Shown: one piece after another, positions 8,617 to 17,203 of the stretch
Layout of the letters: every line of letters begins with the position of its first letter
Position numbering within the stretch: the stretch's first letter is position 1
From: JADLAT01 sp964348795
GTDB lineage: Bacteria > Pseudomonadota > Alphaproteobacteria > Micavibrionales > Micavibrionaceae
Assembly: GCA_964348795.1 (NCBI GenBank)
Contig: CAYGDY010000002.1
Span: forward strand, 1-64,000
Direction: 5' to 3'
DNA: 64,000 bases
The notes under the pieces: generated by a model
What the model saw: the letters and a program-made list of their open reading frames with translations, nothing else
What the model was told of the DNA's origin: nothing
The model's database searches: none
Made by a program: the position numbers and the translations under genes

Positions 8617-9495
8617 ATGTCCCGCGAGACGGAATATTACATCAGCGCCAACGAAGATGGTTTTCACAAGGTGGCCTATCACATCTGGGGACCGGAGGAT
8701 GGGACGCCCCTTGTCGCTGTGCATGGCCTGACCTGCAACGGGCGGGATTTTGGCCCTCTGGCGCGGACATTGGCCGAAGACGGAATCCGCTTTATCGCCA
8801 TTGATCTGCCAGGCCGCGGGAAAAGCGACACGCTGGAGGACCACAACAATTACAACCAGCTTCAGTATATCGCCGATATCACAGGCCTGCTCACGCATCT
8901 GGGCTATATGCAACCCCAAGCCATTGACTGGCTCGGGGTTTCATTGGGTGGCCTGCTCGGGATGATTCTGGCCAGCCTGCCCGAAAGCCCTGTCCGCAGA
9001 TTGATCCTCAACGATATAGGACCAGAAATCCCGCCCGATTTTCTGGCCGTCTTGAAAAAAACTTTCCACGAGCCTCATATTTTTAATTCCCAGCACGACC
9101 TCACACACACCTTGCGGACCGTCACACGCGCGAGCTGGGGAAAACTGGACGATGATCACTGGCGGGAAATGGGGATCAACAACACATGGTTTGCCAAAGA
9201 CGACACCTTCACCTTTGCCTTTGATCATGCGATTATAAAGCCCTTTACCGCCATCAAGCCCGATGAACCTGTCCCGACCCTTTGGCCCTGCTGGGAGGCG
9301 ATCACCTGCCCCACGCTGGTTTTGCAGGGCGAAGAATCGATTGTCCTGCCCCGCGATCTTATCAAAAAAATGCGGGAATCGGGTCCCGCCTTTGATTTTC
9401 ACAGTTTTCGGGATTGTGGCCATGTCCCCTCCCTTATTCCGGAGCACCAGAAAGATGTTGTGCGGCAATGGCTGAAAAACACGCCGACATCGTAA
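8617..9495 (+). CDS. Alpha/beta-fold hydrolase
   Basis: A 292-aa single-domain hydrolase. The oxyanion strand reads VAVHGLTCNG (34-42), the nucleophile elbow is GVSLGG with Ser109, and the histidine is His269 in CGHVPSL. The acid expected after strand 6 is not obvious: the place usually occupied by Asp reads QGEESIVLP, so a nearby Glu or another Asp would have to serve. The substrate is unknown. It follows secA by three bases and overlaps the next ORF by 28 bases, suggesting a co-transcribed group of hydrolase, FAD oxidoreductase and aldo-keto reductase. Confidence 0.85.
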   Translation: MSRETEYYISANEDGFHKVAYHIWGPEDGTPLVAVHGLTCNGRDFGPLARTLAEDGIRFIAIDLPGRGKSDTLEDHNNYNQLQYIADITGLLTHLGYMQPQAIDWLGVSLGGLLGMILASLPESPVRRLILNDIGPEIPPDFLAVLKKTFHEPHIFNSQHDLTHTLRTVTRASWGKLDDDHWREMGINNTWFAKDDTFTFAFDHAIIKPFTAIKPDEPVPTLWPCWEAITCPTLVLQGEESIVLPRDLIKKMRESGPAFDFHSFRDCGHVPSLIPEHQKDVVRQWLKNTPTS

Positions 9496-10625
9496 TTTTT
9501 GGAGCGGGTATTGCTGGCCTGTGGGCCTTCCACCACTTCAAATCTCTGGGATATAATGCCCTGCTTCTTGAGTCCACGGCCATAGGCTCCGGCCAGACCA
9601 TTGCCTCACAAGGCATTTTGCATTCCGGCCTGAAATACGCCTTTGCCGGAAAAATCAACAGCCTCGCGGCCAATATCAGCGCCATGCCGGATCGCTGGCG
9701 CGCGGCACTGAACAGACAAGGCCCTGTCGATCTGGCATCGGCCCGTCTGCACGCCCCCTCGCAATACCTGCTGATTCCATCCGGACTCATGGGGGGCCTG
9801 CTCGGACTCGTGACACGGCAGGTTCTGGGGGAACAGGTGCACACTCTTCCCAAAACAGACTGGCCAGACTCGATCCAAGGGGCGGGCTTCAAGGGAGCCC
9901 TTGTGCATATGAACGAGCCGGTTCTGGATATTCCCAGCGTCTTGCAGGCACTGGCCCTGCCCTACATCGATTCTATCCGTCGTATTGATACGCCGGAGGA
10001 CCCGCTCGGGTTTTTGGCGCAGAACAACATCCACGCAAAAATCCTGATTTTCACCAGCGCGGGATCAAATGCCAGAATTGCCTGCAGATACGGGCATGAC
10101 GCCGGACTCGAAACCCAGACCCGCCCGCTCCTGATGGGGATGATCAAGCCCGCGCCCTTTCCGCTTTACGCCCATTGCGTGGGGCCCTCCGACAAACCCG
10201 TTATTACGATCACAACCCACACGGCACACGATGGCACTCTGCTCTGGTATTGCGGCGGGGCCGTGGCGGAACGGGAAAAAGAGTCGGACCCCACCCTTGT
10301 TTTCAAAGCGATACGCCAAGCCTGTGCCACATATTTTCCGGCGCTTGATTTGAAAAATCTCTCATGGGCCAGCCTGCCCATAGACCGGATCGAGGGTCGG
10401 TCCCGCACCGATGGCTGGCTTCCGGACACACCCACAATCCATCAGCATGAGAACCATTTGTATTGCTGGCCTACAAAGCTCACCTTTGCACCTCTCCTGA
10501 CAGAGCGCCTGCTGGAACGCATTACGATATCTCCGTCCTGCACCACGACAGACTGGTCGTTTTTGCCGGAACTCCCTTTTGTCTTGCCCCCATGGGAGAC
10601 TGTACAATGGCACAGCACACACTAG
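9468..10625 (+). CDS. FAD-dependent oxidoreductase (DAO family)
   Basis: A flavoprotein of the D-amino-acid-oxidase-like superfamily, 385 aa. The dinucleotide loop GAGIAG is at 12-17, followed by an acidic strand end (LLLES) and the SQGILHSG segment found near the flavin in L-2-hydroxyglutarate and glycine oxidase relatives. I start at ATG 9468 because the longer frame puts 18 extra residues before the Rossmann strand. It overlaps the hydrolase upstream by 28 bases and the aldo-keto reductase downstream by 19. The substrate cannot be named; the C-terminal part is not a standard glycine oxidase match. Confidence 0.82.
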   Translation: MAEKHADIVIFGAGIAGLWAFHHFKSLGYNALLLESTAIGSGQTIASQGILHSGLKYAFAGKINSLAANISAMPDRWRAALNRQGPVDLASARLHAPSQYLLIPSGLMGGLLGLVTRQVLGEQVHTLPKTDWPDSIQGAGFKGALVHMNEPVLDIPSVLQALALPYIDSIRRIDTPEDPLGFLAQNNIHAKILIFTSAGSNARIACRYGHDAGLETQTRPLLMGMIKPAPFPLYAHCVGPSDKPVITITTHTAHDGTLLWYCGGAVAEREKESDPTLVFKAIRQACATYFPALDLKNLSWASLPIDRIEGRSRTDGWLPDTPTIHQHENHLYCWPTKLTFAPLLTERLLERITISPSCTTTDWSFLPELPFVLPPWETVQWHSTH

Positions 10626-11371
10626 AAAAACGCCTGCTGGGCACGACAGGTCTTTCTGTTTCGCAGATTGGTCTTGGAACGGTCAAATTCGGGCGCAATC
10701 AGGGGGTCAAATACCCGCAGGGCTTTGACCTGCCGGATGACGCCTTTCTGTCCGATTTTCTGGCTCTGGCGAGGGATCTGGGGATCAACCTTCTGGACAC
10801 GGCGCCCGCCTACGGCGAATCGGAATCGCGTCTCGGGCGCCTGCTCAAGGGGCAACGCCATGACTGGATCATTGCAAGCAAAGCCGGAGAAGAATTTGAA
10901 GACGGTCTATCCCGCCATGACTTTAGCCCCGCGCACTTTGAATCCAGCCTTGCGCGTTCGCTCAAACGCCTGAACACCGATACTCTGGATATCCTCCTGA
11001 TTCATTCAAACGGGAATGATGTCGAGATTTTGGAAAACGACGCGCTGATCCGGACACTGGAAGGCTTTAAAACACGGGGGCTCGTGCGGGCTGTCGGGGC
11101 CTCTAGCAAAACACCGGAAGGCGGCCTGAAGGCACTGGAATGTCTTGATGTTGTGATGGCCACCTACACGCCTGACTATACCGATGAAAGACCCGTTCTG
11201 GATGAGGCCTTGCGGCAAAATAAAGGCATCATTCTGAAAAAAGTTCTGTCCAGTGGCCACACGCAGGACCCTGCGCAGGCTATCCGGTTTGGCCTGTCCC
11301 ATCCGGCGGTCCACAGCCTGATTTTAGGGACCATTAACCCAGAGCACCTGCGGACAAATTGTGCCTTTTGA
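10607..11371 (+). CDS. Aldo/keto reductase
   Basis: An NADPH-dependent oxidoreductase with a TIM barrel. The catalytic tetrad is visible with the start at 10607: Asp64 and Tyr69 in DTAPAYGES, Lys92 in ASKAG, His133 in LLIHS. GGGAG lies eight bases before this ATG, inside the end of the FAD oxidoreductase gene; the longer open frame has no such site. At 254 aa it is shorter than many family members because the C-terminal cofactor region ends soon after SLILGTINPEHL, with a truncated final helix (NCAF). A family B repeat begins 23 bases after the stop. Confidence 0.85.
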   Translation: MAQHTLEKRLLGTTGLSVSQIGLGTVKFGRNQGVKYPQGFDLPDDAFLSDFLALARDLGINLLDTAPAYGESESRLGRLLKGQRHDWIIASKAGEEFEDGLSRHDFSPAHFESSLARSLKRLNTDTLDILLIHSNGNDVEILENDALIRTLEGFKTRGLVRAVGASSKTPEGGLKALECLDVVMATYTPDYTDERPVLDEALRQNKGIILKKVLSSGHTQDPAQAIRFGLSHPAVHSLILGTINPEHLRTNCAF

Positions 11372-11393
11372 TAAGACCTTTCACCCCAATACT

Positions 11394-11495
11394 CGTCACC
11401 CCCGCCACGTGCGAAGCACGTTTAGAGTGCGGGGGTCCAGTGATGTAAGGCCCTTTTGGGCCTCGCTTTTGCTGGATCCCGTGCGTGGGAATTTT
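11394..11495. repeat. Family B composite repeat (partial)
   Basis: Starts CGTCACCCCCGCC, has a complementary GCGGGGGTCCA arm and a GGATCCCGTGCG block, but lacks the closing GGGATGACG. It sits between the converging aldo-keto reductase and aroB genes. Confidence 0.8.
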
Positions 11496-11503
11496 TTGTG
11501 AAT

Positions 11504-12685
11504 TCAGTGTGCTTTTTGAAAGTGGGACAAGGTAGAAAAGGCGTTCGCCCACCGGCCTTTTCCGGTTTTGGTTTCCCCTCCCAGCGAGTCTTTCAAAACC
11601 GCCCGCACCAGATGTTCCGGCGCGTCTTTGGAAACAAACGCATCCCCGACCCCGTTCACAAGCACGAAGACCATCTTTCCGGCCACAACCTTTTTGTCCC
11701 GCACCATGATAGCCATCAACTGGTCCACACTGGCCGTGAGGCCCTCGACAGCGCTTGCCCGCACAGGCAAGCCCATGGCCATCAGATGTGCCTCTACGCG
11801 GTCCCGCTCCTCCTCGGTACACAGGCCCATCCGATATGACAGATCAAAGGCCATATACATGCCGATTGCAACCGCCTCCCCGTGCAGGAGCATCTGCCCG
11901 TAACCCGCCGCCGATTCCAGCGCATGCCCGAACGTATGCCCGAGATTCAAAAGCGCCCGCTGTCCGCTCTCCCGCTCGTCAGCCCGCACCACATCGGCCT
12001 TGGCCTTGCAACTGACCTCAATGATATGGGCCAGCGCTTCCGGTTCCCCCTGCCTGATCCGTGTCCCGTTCTCCTCCAGCCACGCAAAAAATCCGGCATC
12101 TTGAATCAAACCATACTTGACGACTTCCGCATATCCGGCCAAAACTTCACGAGGCGGCAGGGTTTTGAGTGTGTCGATATCTGCCACGACCACCACGGGC
12201 TGGTAAAAACTTCCGACCAAATTCTTTCCCTGCGCTGTGCTGATCCCCGTTTTGCCGCCGACAGCGCTATCAACCTGCGAGAGCAATGTTGTTGGAATCT
12301 GGGCAAACGATACGCCGCGTAGAACGATAGAGGCGCAAAACCCCGCCAGATCCCCGATCACACCACCCCCCACGGCCAGAACAAGCGAATCCCGATTGAC
12401 TCCGTTTTCCAGCAACCAGCCACAGACTTTCTCCACCATGGCAAAGGATTTTGTTTTCTCGCCACACGGCAAAACCTTGACCTCGCAGATTCGGGCGCCC
12501 GCCGCCTGAACCAGATCCCTGATCTGACGGGCATAGGGCTCCACGGCCTTATCCGTTATAATAAAGACAGAAGAATCCCCGAGCTCTTTGGGGATAAAAT
12601 CCGACAACCGCGCCAACAACCCGCTTCCGATATAGATATCGTAGGCGCGAGAATCGAGTTCCACCGAGACAATTTTCGTTTCCAT
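11504..12685 (-). CDS. aroB: 3-dehydroquinate synthase
   Basis: Converts DAHP to 3-dehydroquinate, the second shikimate-pathway step, with NAD and a divalent metal. The glycine-rich NAD segment GGGVIGD is at 106-112 and the phosphate-binding VDSAVGGKTG at 138-147; LGHTFGHA supplies metal-binding histidines. It has 393 aa, somewhat longer than usual because of a basic tail after about residue 365 that ends just short of a family B repeat. It is ten bases downstream of aroK on the same strand, the common aroK-aroB operon. Confidence 0.97.
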   Translation of the reverse strand: METKIVSVELDSRAYDIYIGSGLLARLSDFIPKELGDSSVFIITDKAVEPYARQIRDLVQAAGARICEVKVLPCGEKTKSFAMVEKVCGWLLENGVNRDSLVLAVGGGVIGDLAGFCASIVLRGVSFAQIPTTLLSQVDSAVGGKTGISTAQGKNLVGSFYQPVVVVADIDTLKTLPPREVLAGYAEVVKYGLIQDAGFFAWLEENGTRIRQGEPEALAHIIEVSCKAKADVVRADERESGQRALLNLGHTFGHALESAAGYGQMLLHGEAVAIGMYMAFDLSYRMGLCTEEERDRVEAHLMAMGLPVRASAVEGLTASVDQLMAIMVRDKKVVAGKMVFVLVNGVGDAFVSKDAPEHLVRAVLKDSLGGETKTGKGRWANAFSTLSHFQKAH

Positions 12686-12695
12686 ACCAAACCCC

Positions 12696-13277
12696 TTAAA
12701 CCGGCTGGATTCTAGAGATTTTTTCCGGCAGGGACAAGGCCCGAATCATTTTCTCCAGACAAGCCTGCGGCGATTCCGTGCCGATCGTCACACGATGTTC
12801 CGCCTGCGCATAAAAGGGGGCGCGCTCTTCGAGCAGTTTTTTCAGGAGCGTTTCCGGATGTTCCGTCTGGAGCACCGGACGGTTTTTCCCGTTTTTCAAA
12901 CGGTGCCACAGTACGTCACAGGCCACATCCAGCCAGAGTGTTGTGGTTTTATCCTTGAACAGGCGCCGCGTATCGGGGTCCATCACGGCGCCGCCGCCCG
13001 TGGCAATGACACACGCCCCCTGACGCACAAGATTTGTCAGCACGTCTTTTTCCATCCGGCGAAATGCCGGTTCCCCCAGACGATCGAAAATCTCGGGAAT
13101 GCTCAGGCCCGCTTTTTCAACGATCGTGCTGTCGCTGTCAAAAAAAGGAAGGCCCGCATGCTCCGCCAGCATTTTTCCTAAAACGCTCTTGCCTGCGCCC
13201 ATCATGCCCACCAGAACCACAGGGCGGGTTATGTGATCTTTCAAATGCCCGTCCAGCCCTGTTTGTGTCACTGGCAC
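12696..13277 (-). CDS. aroK: Shikimate kinase
   Basis: Phosphorylates shikimate at the 3-hydroxyl using ATP. The P-loop GMMGAGKS is at 24-31, the shikimate-binding Asp in FFDSDS at 47-49, and ATGGGAV follows near 93. The 193-aa length includes about 18 extra residues before the first strand. It is the first gene of the aroK-aroB pair and diverges from a small membrane-protein gene. Confidence 0.95.
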   Translation of the reverse strand: MPVTQTGLDGHLKDHITRPVVLVGMMGAGKSVLGKMLAEHAGLPFFDSDSTIVEKAGLSIPEIFDRLGEPAFRRMEKDVLTNLVRQGACVIATGGGAVMDPDTRRLFKDKTTTLWLDVACDVLWHRLKNGKNRPVLQTEHPETLLKKLLEERAPFYAQAEHRVTIGTESPQACLEKMIRALSLPEKISRIQPV

Positions 13278-13363
13278 ACTCCTTTTTCAAAAACCTGTTG
13301 AAAGCCGTAACGCAAAGACCTATGGTCTGTAAAGATTTTATCATACAACCGGAACGTCAGATC

Positions 13364-13507
13364 ATGAAGAAACTCCCCCTCGTCCTCTTTCTGATTGTTG
13401 TCGCCGCCCTTCTGGGGGGATTTGCCCTTGTGGCCTTTTCCCCTGTCACCGTGCCCCAGAGCGACATCACAAAGGATATTTCGCGCCAGACGCCGAAGGC
13501 TTCCTAA
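13364..13507 (+). CDS. Small single-span membrane protein (47 aa)
   Basis: Starts MKKLPLVLFLIVVAALLGG, one hydrophobic segment at about 4-25, then a short polar tail ending RQTPKAS. Similar tiny, N-terminally anchored proteins are found next to aroK in alphaproteobacteria, but no function is established. The longer frame reading in from 13034 is aroK antisense and is not used. A GGAACG lies about nine bases before the ATG. The product could be a membrane anchor or an uncleaved signal-peptide protein. Confidence 0.6.
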   Translation: MKKLPLVLFLIVVAALLGGFALVAFSPVTVPQSDITKDISRQTPKAS

Positions 13508-13620
13508 AAAAATATATTTGATCCGTTGCAATAAGGAAAAGTTTGTGGTGTTATACGACAACTCAATGACACTGTACTGCGTCATTTCTGTAAAAAAGAC
13601 AGAAAATTTATGAAAAAGTA

Positions 13621-13651
13621 TTGACAAGAAGGTTTCTTTACGTTATGTAAT
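13621..13651 (+). promoter_or_regulatory. Sigma-70-type promoter of xerD
   Basis: Consensus TTGACA, 17 bases, TATGTA(AT). It lies about 180 bases before the xerD start. The rest of the 322-base gap (13508-13829) holds a stem-loop at 13693-13724 and a second perfect TATAAT at 13735-13740 without a good -35. Confidence 0.7.
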
Positions 13652-13692
13652 CCTTCTTATGTGCTAGGTTTCATTTTTTTATAACGGAACGC

Positions 13693-13724
13693 GTGGTCCG
13701 CACAACACAAAGCGTTGTGACCAC
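13693..13724. promoter_or_regulatory. Stem-loop in the xerD leader
   Basis: GTGGTC-CACAAC pairs with GTTGTG-ACCAC apart from a two-base bulge, giving a 12-bp stem. There is no T-tract, so it is not a standard terminator. It lies between two possible -10 boxes and could be an operator or an RNA hairpin. Confidence 0.5.
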
Positions 13725-13829
13725 ATGCGGGAAGTATAATGGGGGGAAATCTAGTGTGGGGAAACAATGCGATGCCCTTCACTATTTTCAAAAAATAGGG
13801 TGCGCGAAAAAACTTTAAGGAGAAAAACT

Positions 13830-14819
13830 ATGGCACGTCCAGGTCGTCCAGCTATGCCTAAACCAGATTTACACCCTCTCGTGGATTCATTCCTCGATAT
13901 GCTTACCACAGAACGGGGAGCCGCCATAAACACACGTCATGCCTACTGGCGTGACCTTGCCGATGTCAGCCTTTACCTCAAACGGGAGAAAAACTCGGAT
14001 GTGAACAAGGCCACAACGCAGGAACTGCAAGCCTATCTGAAAGATCTTGCCGGAAAAACACACCAGAAGGGTCAAAACAAGAGCATTATTGCTGTCCGGA
14101 CTGTTGCGCGCCGCCTTTCGGCCCTGCGTCAATTCTACCGCTATATGGTGTCCGAAAACCTGCGTCCCGATGATCCGACATCGACCATCGAGAGCCCGAA
14201 GCAAGGCAGAACCCTGCCCAAGACACTGAGCGAGGACGAAGTCAGCACACTCATCAAGACCGCCGCGATAGCCGGAACGCCCGAGAGCGTCCGTCTGGTC
14301 TGTCTGCTGGAGATGCTCTACGCTACAGGCCTGCGGGTTTCCGAACTGGTGGGTCTGCCCTTGTCGGCCATCGGTGAAGGCAGTCAGTTCGTTCTGGTGG
14401 CTGGTAAAGCTGGCCGTGAACGGATGGTTCCCTTGTCAGATCCCGCACAAAAAGCTCTGCAGGATTACATGAACGTCCGCAAACGCTTCCTGATGACAGA
14501 AAACCCCGCGCGTCTGGAGCCATGGCTGTTCCCGTCCCGCACATCGGACAGCGGTCACCTGACACGCCAGCGCTTTGCCCAGCTCCTCAAGGATCTGGCC
14601 CGCGATGCGGAAGTCGATGAATCCCGCGTCAGCCCGCATGTTCTGCGTCACGCTTTTGCGACACACCTGCTCAGCCGCGGCGCTGATCTGCGGTCTGTCC
14701 AGAAGATGCTCGGCCATGCCGATATTGCAACGACACAGATTTACACCCATATTATCGGTGAAAATCTCAAGAAAACCGTCAAAGACAAGCATCCGCTTTC
14801 CAAGAAAGCGGCTTCTTAA
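13830..14819 (+). CDS. xerD: Tyrosine recombinase XerD
   Basis: One of the two recombinases that resolve chromosome dimers at dif near the septum. The start at 13830 has a perfect AAGGAG seven bases upstream. In the 329-aa product the N-terminal SAM-like DNA-binding domain spans about 10-105 and the catalytic domain follows with Arg169 (ATGLRVSEL), Lys193 (AGKAGRERM), His270 and Arg273 (HVLRHAFATH), His296 (LGHADI) and nucleophile Tyr305 (QIYTHI). The longer N terminus than E. coli XerD (298 aa) includes a basic PGRPAMPKP leader. The pair with xerC cannot be checked in this window. Confidence 0.93.
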   Translation: MARPGRPAMPKPDLHPLVDSFLDMLTTERGAAINTRHAYWRDLADVSLYLKREKNSDVNKATTQELQAYLKDLAGKTHQKGQNKSIIAVRTVARRLSALRQFYRYMVSENLRPDDPTSTIESPKQGRTLPKTLSEDEVSTLIKTAAIAGTPESVRLVCLLEMLYATGLRVSELVGLPLSAIGEGSQFVLVAGKAGRERMVPLSDPAQKALQDYMNVRKRFLMTENPARLEPWLFPSRTSDSGHLTRQRFAQLLKDLARDAEVDESRVSPHVLRHAFATHLLSRGADLRSVQKMLGHADIATTQIYTHIIGENLKKTVKDKHPLSKKAAS

Positions 14820-14837
14820 GGCCTTTCCCTTTGATAA

Positions 14838-14969
14838 CGTCACCCCCGCCGCTTGCCGTCAGACAAGCCTCGTGTGCGGGGGTCCATCAGGTGAGCCGCT
14901 TAACTGCGGCTCTCTTTTTTGGATCCCGCACATGCCAGTTTTTCTACGAAAAACGCTCACGGGATGACG
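14838..14969. repeat. Family B composite repeat (full)
   Basis: CGTCACCCCCGCC ... GCGGGGGTCCA, an inner GAGCCGC/GCGGCTC hairpin, then GGATCCCGC ... ACGGGATGACG. It fills the xerD-accA gap. Confidence 0.88.
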
Positions 14970-14997
14970 AAAAGGGGGATGAGGCGATTCATCTTCA

Positions 14998-15026
14998 TTG
15001 AATGTGTCTGCCTGATTTGTTATAGA
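14998..15026 (+). promoter_or_regulatory. Sigma-70-type promoter of accA
   Basis: TTGAAT, 17 bases, TATAGA; predicted start near 15033, about 60 bases before the accA ATG. Confidence 0.65.
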
Positions 15027-15091
15027 CACTCCATGATCTCCTCTCAATCCATACGAGTTGAATACACAGGACAAAGGATCGGACACGCACT

Positions 15092-16039
15092 ATGAGTCAC
15101 CTCGATTTTGAAAAACCGATACTGGAACTGGAACATAAAATTATGGAGCTCCGGCACGTCAACAGTGGCAGTGCCCTCAATATCACAGATGAAATCAGCC
15201 GGATGCAGTCCAAAGCCCAAAAACTTCTCCAGACAACCTACAGCAAATTGACGCCTGTCCAGAAAGTCCAGATCGCACGCCATCCCGAACGCCCCCATTT
15301 TCTGGATTATATCTCCGCGCTTGTCACGGACTTCACGCCATTGTCCGGTGACCGCAATTTTGCAGACGATCACGCCCTGCTCGGTGGTCTGGGGCGTTTT
15401 AACGGTCAGTCCTGCATCATCATGGGGCATGAAAAAGGGCACGACACCGAAAGCCGGATCCGGCATAATTTTGGCATGGCGCGCCCCGAAGGCTACCGGA
15501 AGGCCCAGCGCCTCCTGCGTATGGCCTCCCAGTTCCAGATTCCTGTCATTACGCTGGTGGATACAGCCGGCGCCTATCCTGGCAAAGGCGCGGAAGAACG
15601 GGGACAATCCGAATCGATTGCAAAGTCGATTGAAACCTGCCTCAGAAGCGATGTGCCGATTGTGACAGTCATCATCGGCGAGGGGGGCTCCGGCGGCGCG
15701 ATTGCGATTGCCGTGGCCGACCGCGTGTATATGCTGGAGCATTCTATCTACTCCGTCATTTCACCGGAAGGCTGTGCCTCGATCCTGTGGCGGAGCGGTT
15801 CACATGCGGAAGATGCGGCCACGGCCCTCAAACTCACGGCGCAGGACCTTTATAGCATGAAATTGATTGACGGCATTATAGAAGAGCCCCTTGGTGGTGC
15901 CCACCGCCACAAGGAAGACGCCATCCACACGGTGGGCCGGACGATTGAAAAGGCTTTGAAGGATCTCACCCCGTGGAGCGCAAAAGACCTGATCCAAAAG
16001 CGCCGCGAAAAATTTCTGGCCTATGGTCGGAATTTGTAG
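15092..16039 (+). CDS. accA: Acetyl-CoA carboxylase carboxyltransferase subunit alpha
   Basis: With AccD it transfers carboxyl from biotin to acetyl-CoA, the first step of fatty-acid synthesis. The 315-aa sequence shows the N-terminal helical LDFEKPILELEHKI, the RPHFLDYISALV strand, the crotonase-type core with DTAGAYPGKGAEERGQ and GEGGSGGAIAIAVADRV, and the SPEGCASILW segment. Length is as expected. It has its own promoter between xerD and the gene, and a family B repeat follows 30 bases after the stop. Confidence 0.97.
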   Translation: MSHLDFEKPILELEHKIMELRHVNSGSALNITDEISRMQSKAQKLLQTTYSKLTPVQKVQIARHPERPHFLDYISALVTDFTPLSGDRNFADDHALLGGLGRFNGQSCIIMGHEKGHDTESRIRHNFGMARPEGYRKAQRLLRMASQFQIPVITLVDTAGAYPGKGAEERGQSESIAKSIETCLRSDVPIVTVIIGEGGSGGAIAIAVADRVYMLEHSIYSVISPEGCASILWRSGSHAEDAATALKLTAQDLYSMKLIDGIIEEPLGGAHRHKEDAIHTVGRTIEKALKDLTPWSAKDLIQKRREKFLAYGRNL

Positions 16040-16069
16040 AGTGATTTCAAAGAAGAACGAACCACTCTT

Positions 16070-16199
16070 CGTCATCCCGTGAGCGTTTTGCAACGGTAAA
16101 ATCCGCATACGCGGGATCCAGAAAAAGAGAGGCCCAAAGGGCCTCACCCTATGGACCCCCGCACTATAAGCCTGCTCACGCAGGCGGCGGGGGTGACGA
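16070..16199. repeat. Family B composite repeat (full)
   Basis: CGTCATCCCGTGAGCG ... CGGGATCC, an inner GAGGCCC/GGGCCTC hairpin, then GGACCCCCGC ... GGCGGGGGTGACG. It is closely similar to the copy at 29805-29934 and lies in the 246-base gap between accA and the RHH gene; nothing else is seen there. Confidence 0.9.
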
Positions 16200-16285
16200 G
16201 GTATTGGGTTCTTTTTCTGATTTGAAATCACGATAGAGAGCCCCCTTCGTTCTATTTTTATTATGGAAATAATAGAAGATTCGCC

Positions 16286-16711
16286 CTACGCCCCCATACG
16301 GGCTTTCCCGACAGGGCTTTTGTTGTGCCGTTTGAGGATCGGGAAATAACTTTCCGGCAGACGGGCGCGACCGCGCATCTGCTCGAAGTTCCCGTGTCCG
16401 GCGCGTCCATGCCCCTCTTCCGTGCTGGCCGCCCGAAAATACAGCATCAAAAAAACCCGTATCGCGGCGGTCAGAGAAGTCCCTGCCATCTTTCGCATAT
16501 GGATCAAGGTGCAAATGTCATGGATAGAACACCGCTCCCGTTTCGCAATTTCCCGAAGCGCCATCCACATTTCCGATTCCAGACGCACAGACGTCCTGTG
16601 CCCGATGACTGTAATATTCCGGCTGACCAACGTACTTTTTGCGACATCATTGGCAACCAGCCCTTCCGGATTTTCCGATAGTTCCAGACTCTCCTGCGCG
16701 TTTAGTGTCAT
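16286..16711 (-). CDS. Ribbon-helix-helix domain protein (RHH_4 type)
   Basis: A 141-aa protein whose central part (about residues 38-93) reads as a ribbon-helix-helix fold: a VRLESEMW strand, then ALREIAKRERCSIHDICTLI and a LTAAIRVFLMLYFRAA helix. This pattern matches the RHH_4 family common in alphaproteobacteria, usually small DNA-binding or DNA-associated proteins. The N-terminal 37 and C-terminal 45 residues are polar and probably disordered. No operator or partner gene is evident; BolA lies upstream on the same strand, 126 bases away. Confidence 0.75.
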   Translation of the reverse strand: MTLNAQESLELSENPEGLVANDVAKSTLVSRNITVIGHRTSVRLESEMWMALREIAKRERCSIHDICTLIHMRKMAGTSLTAAIRVFLMLYFRAASTEEGHGRAGHGNFEQMRGRARLPESYFPILKRHNKSPVGKARMGA

Positions 16712-16837
16712 AGATTTTCCCCCTTTGACAATGAAATATCCCCGACATGAGAGCCTTCCCGTTTTCGGACATCAAACAAACGCCCACCATGCACACGCAT
16801 AAGTATATAACAGCACAACCTTTAGGTGTAAATCGTT

Positions 16838-17128
16838 TTATTGAGGAAGGGCCTCATCGGGTGTTAAAAGCGTCAGGGAGAGGGCATGAAGTCCCATGGA
16901 AAACGCTTCTTTCAGCACATCATGTACAGCCCGTTGCCGTGCAAGGCGGTTCAGTCCCTCAAAATGTCGGGAAACCAGCCGCACGGCAAAATGGGTCTGA
17001 CCCGTGCCATCATCCCCCGCATGCCCCTTGTGTTTCGCGCTTTCGTTTACAAGCACAAGAGTTTCGGGGGCAAAATGTGTTTTGAGGCGCTCCCGGATAA
17101 AATCTTCAAGTTTCATGGCCTGTTTCAC
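16838..17128 (-). CDS. BolA family protein
   Basis: A 96-aa BolA/IbaG-type protein; relatives bind Fe-S clusters with monothiol glutaredoxins and affect iron handling and stress morphology. The class II KH-like fold is visible, with ESAKHKGH at about 28-35 giving a candidate ligand His, FAVRLVSRHFEGLNRLARQRAV at about 47-68 and a C-terminal HALSLTLLTPDE. An internal ATG at 17116 is an alternative start. It is divergent from the J-domain gene, an arrangement I recognise in several alphaproteobacteria. Confidence 0.9.
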   Translation of the reverse strand: MKQAMKLEDFIRERLKTHFAPETLVLVNESAKHKGHAGDDGTGQTHFAVRLVSRHFEGLNRLARQRAVHDVLKEAFSMGLHALSLTLLTPDEALPQ

Positions 17129-17203
17129 GCTGTTTTGTTGGAATTTCCCGTATAATTCGTTAGGATAGAGAGATAAACCTTTTTTGCACGTAAATAACGC
17201 TCG

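Noticed and set aside
13034..13363. Long N-terminal extension of the small membrane protein
   Set aside because: It is the antisense of aroK; the hydrophobic start at 13364 is a complete small protein.
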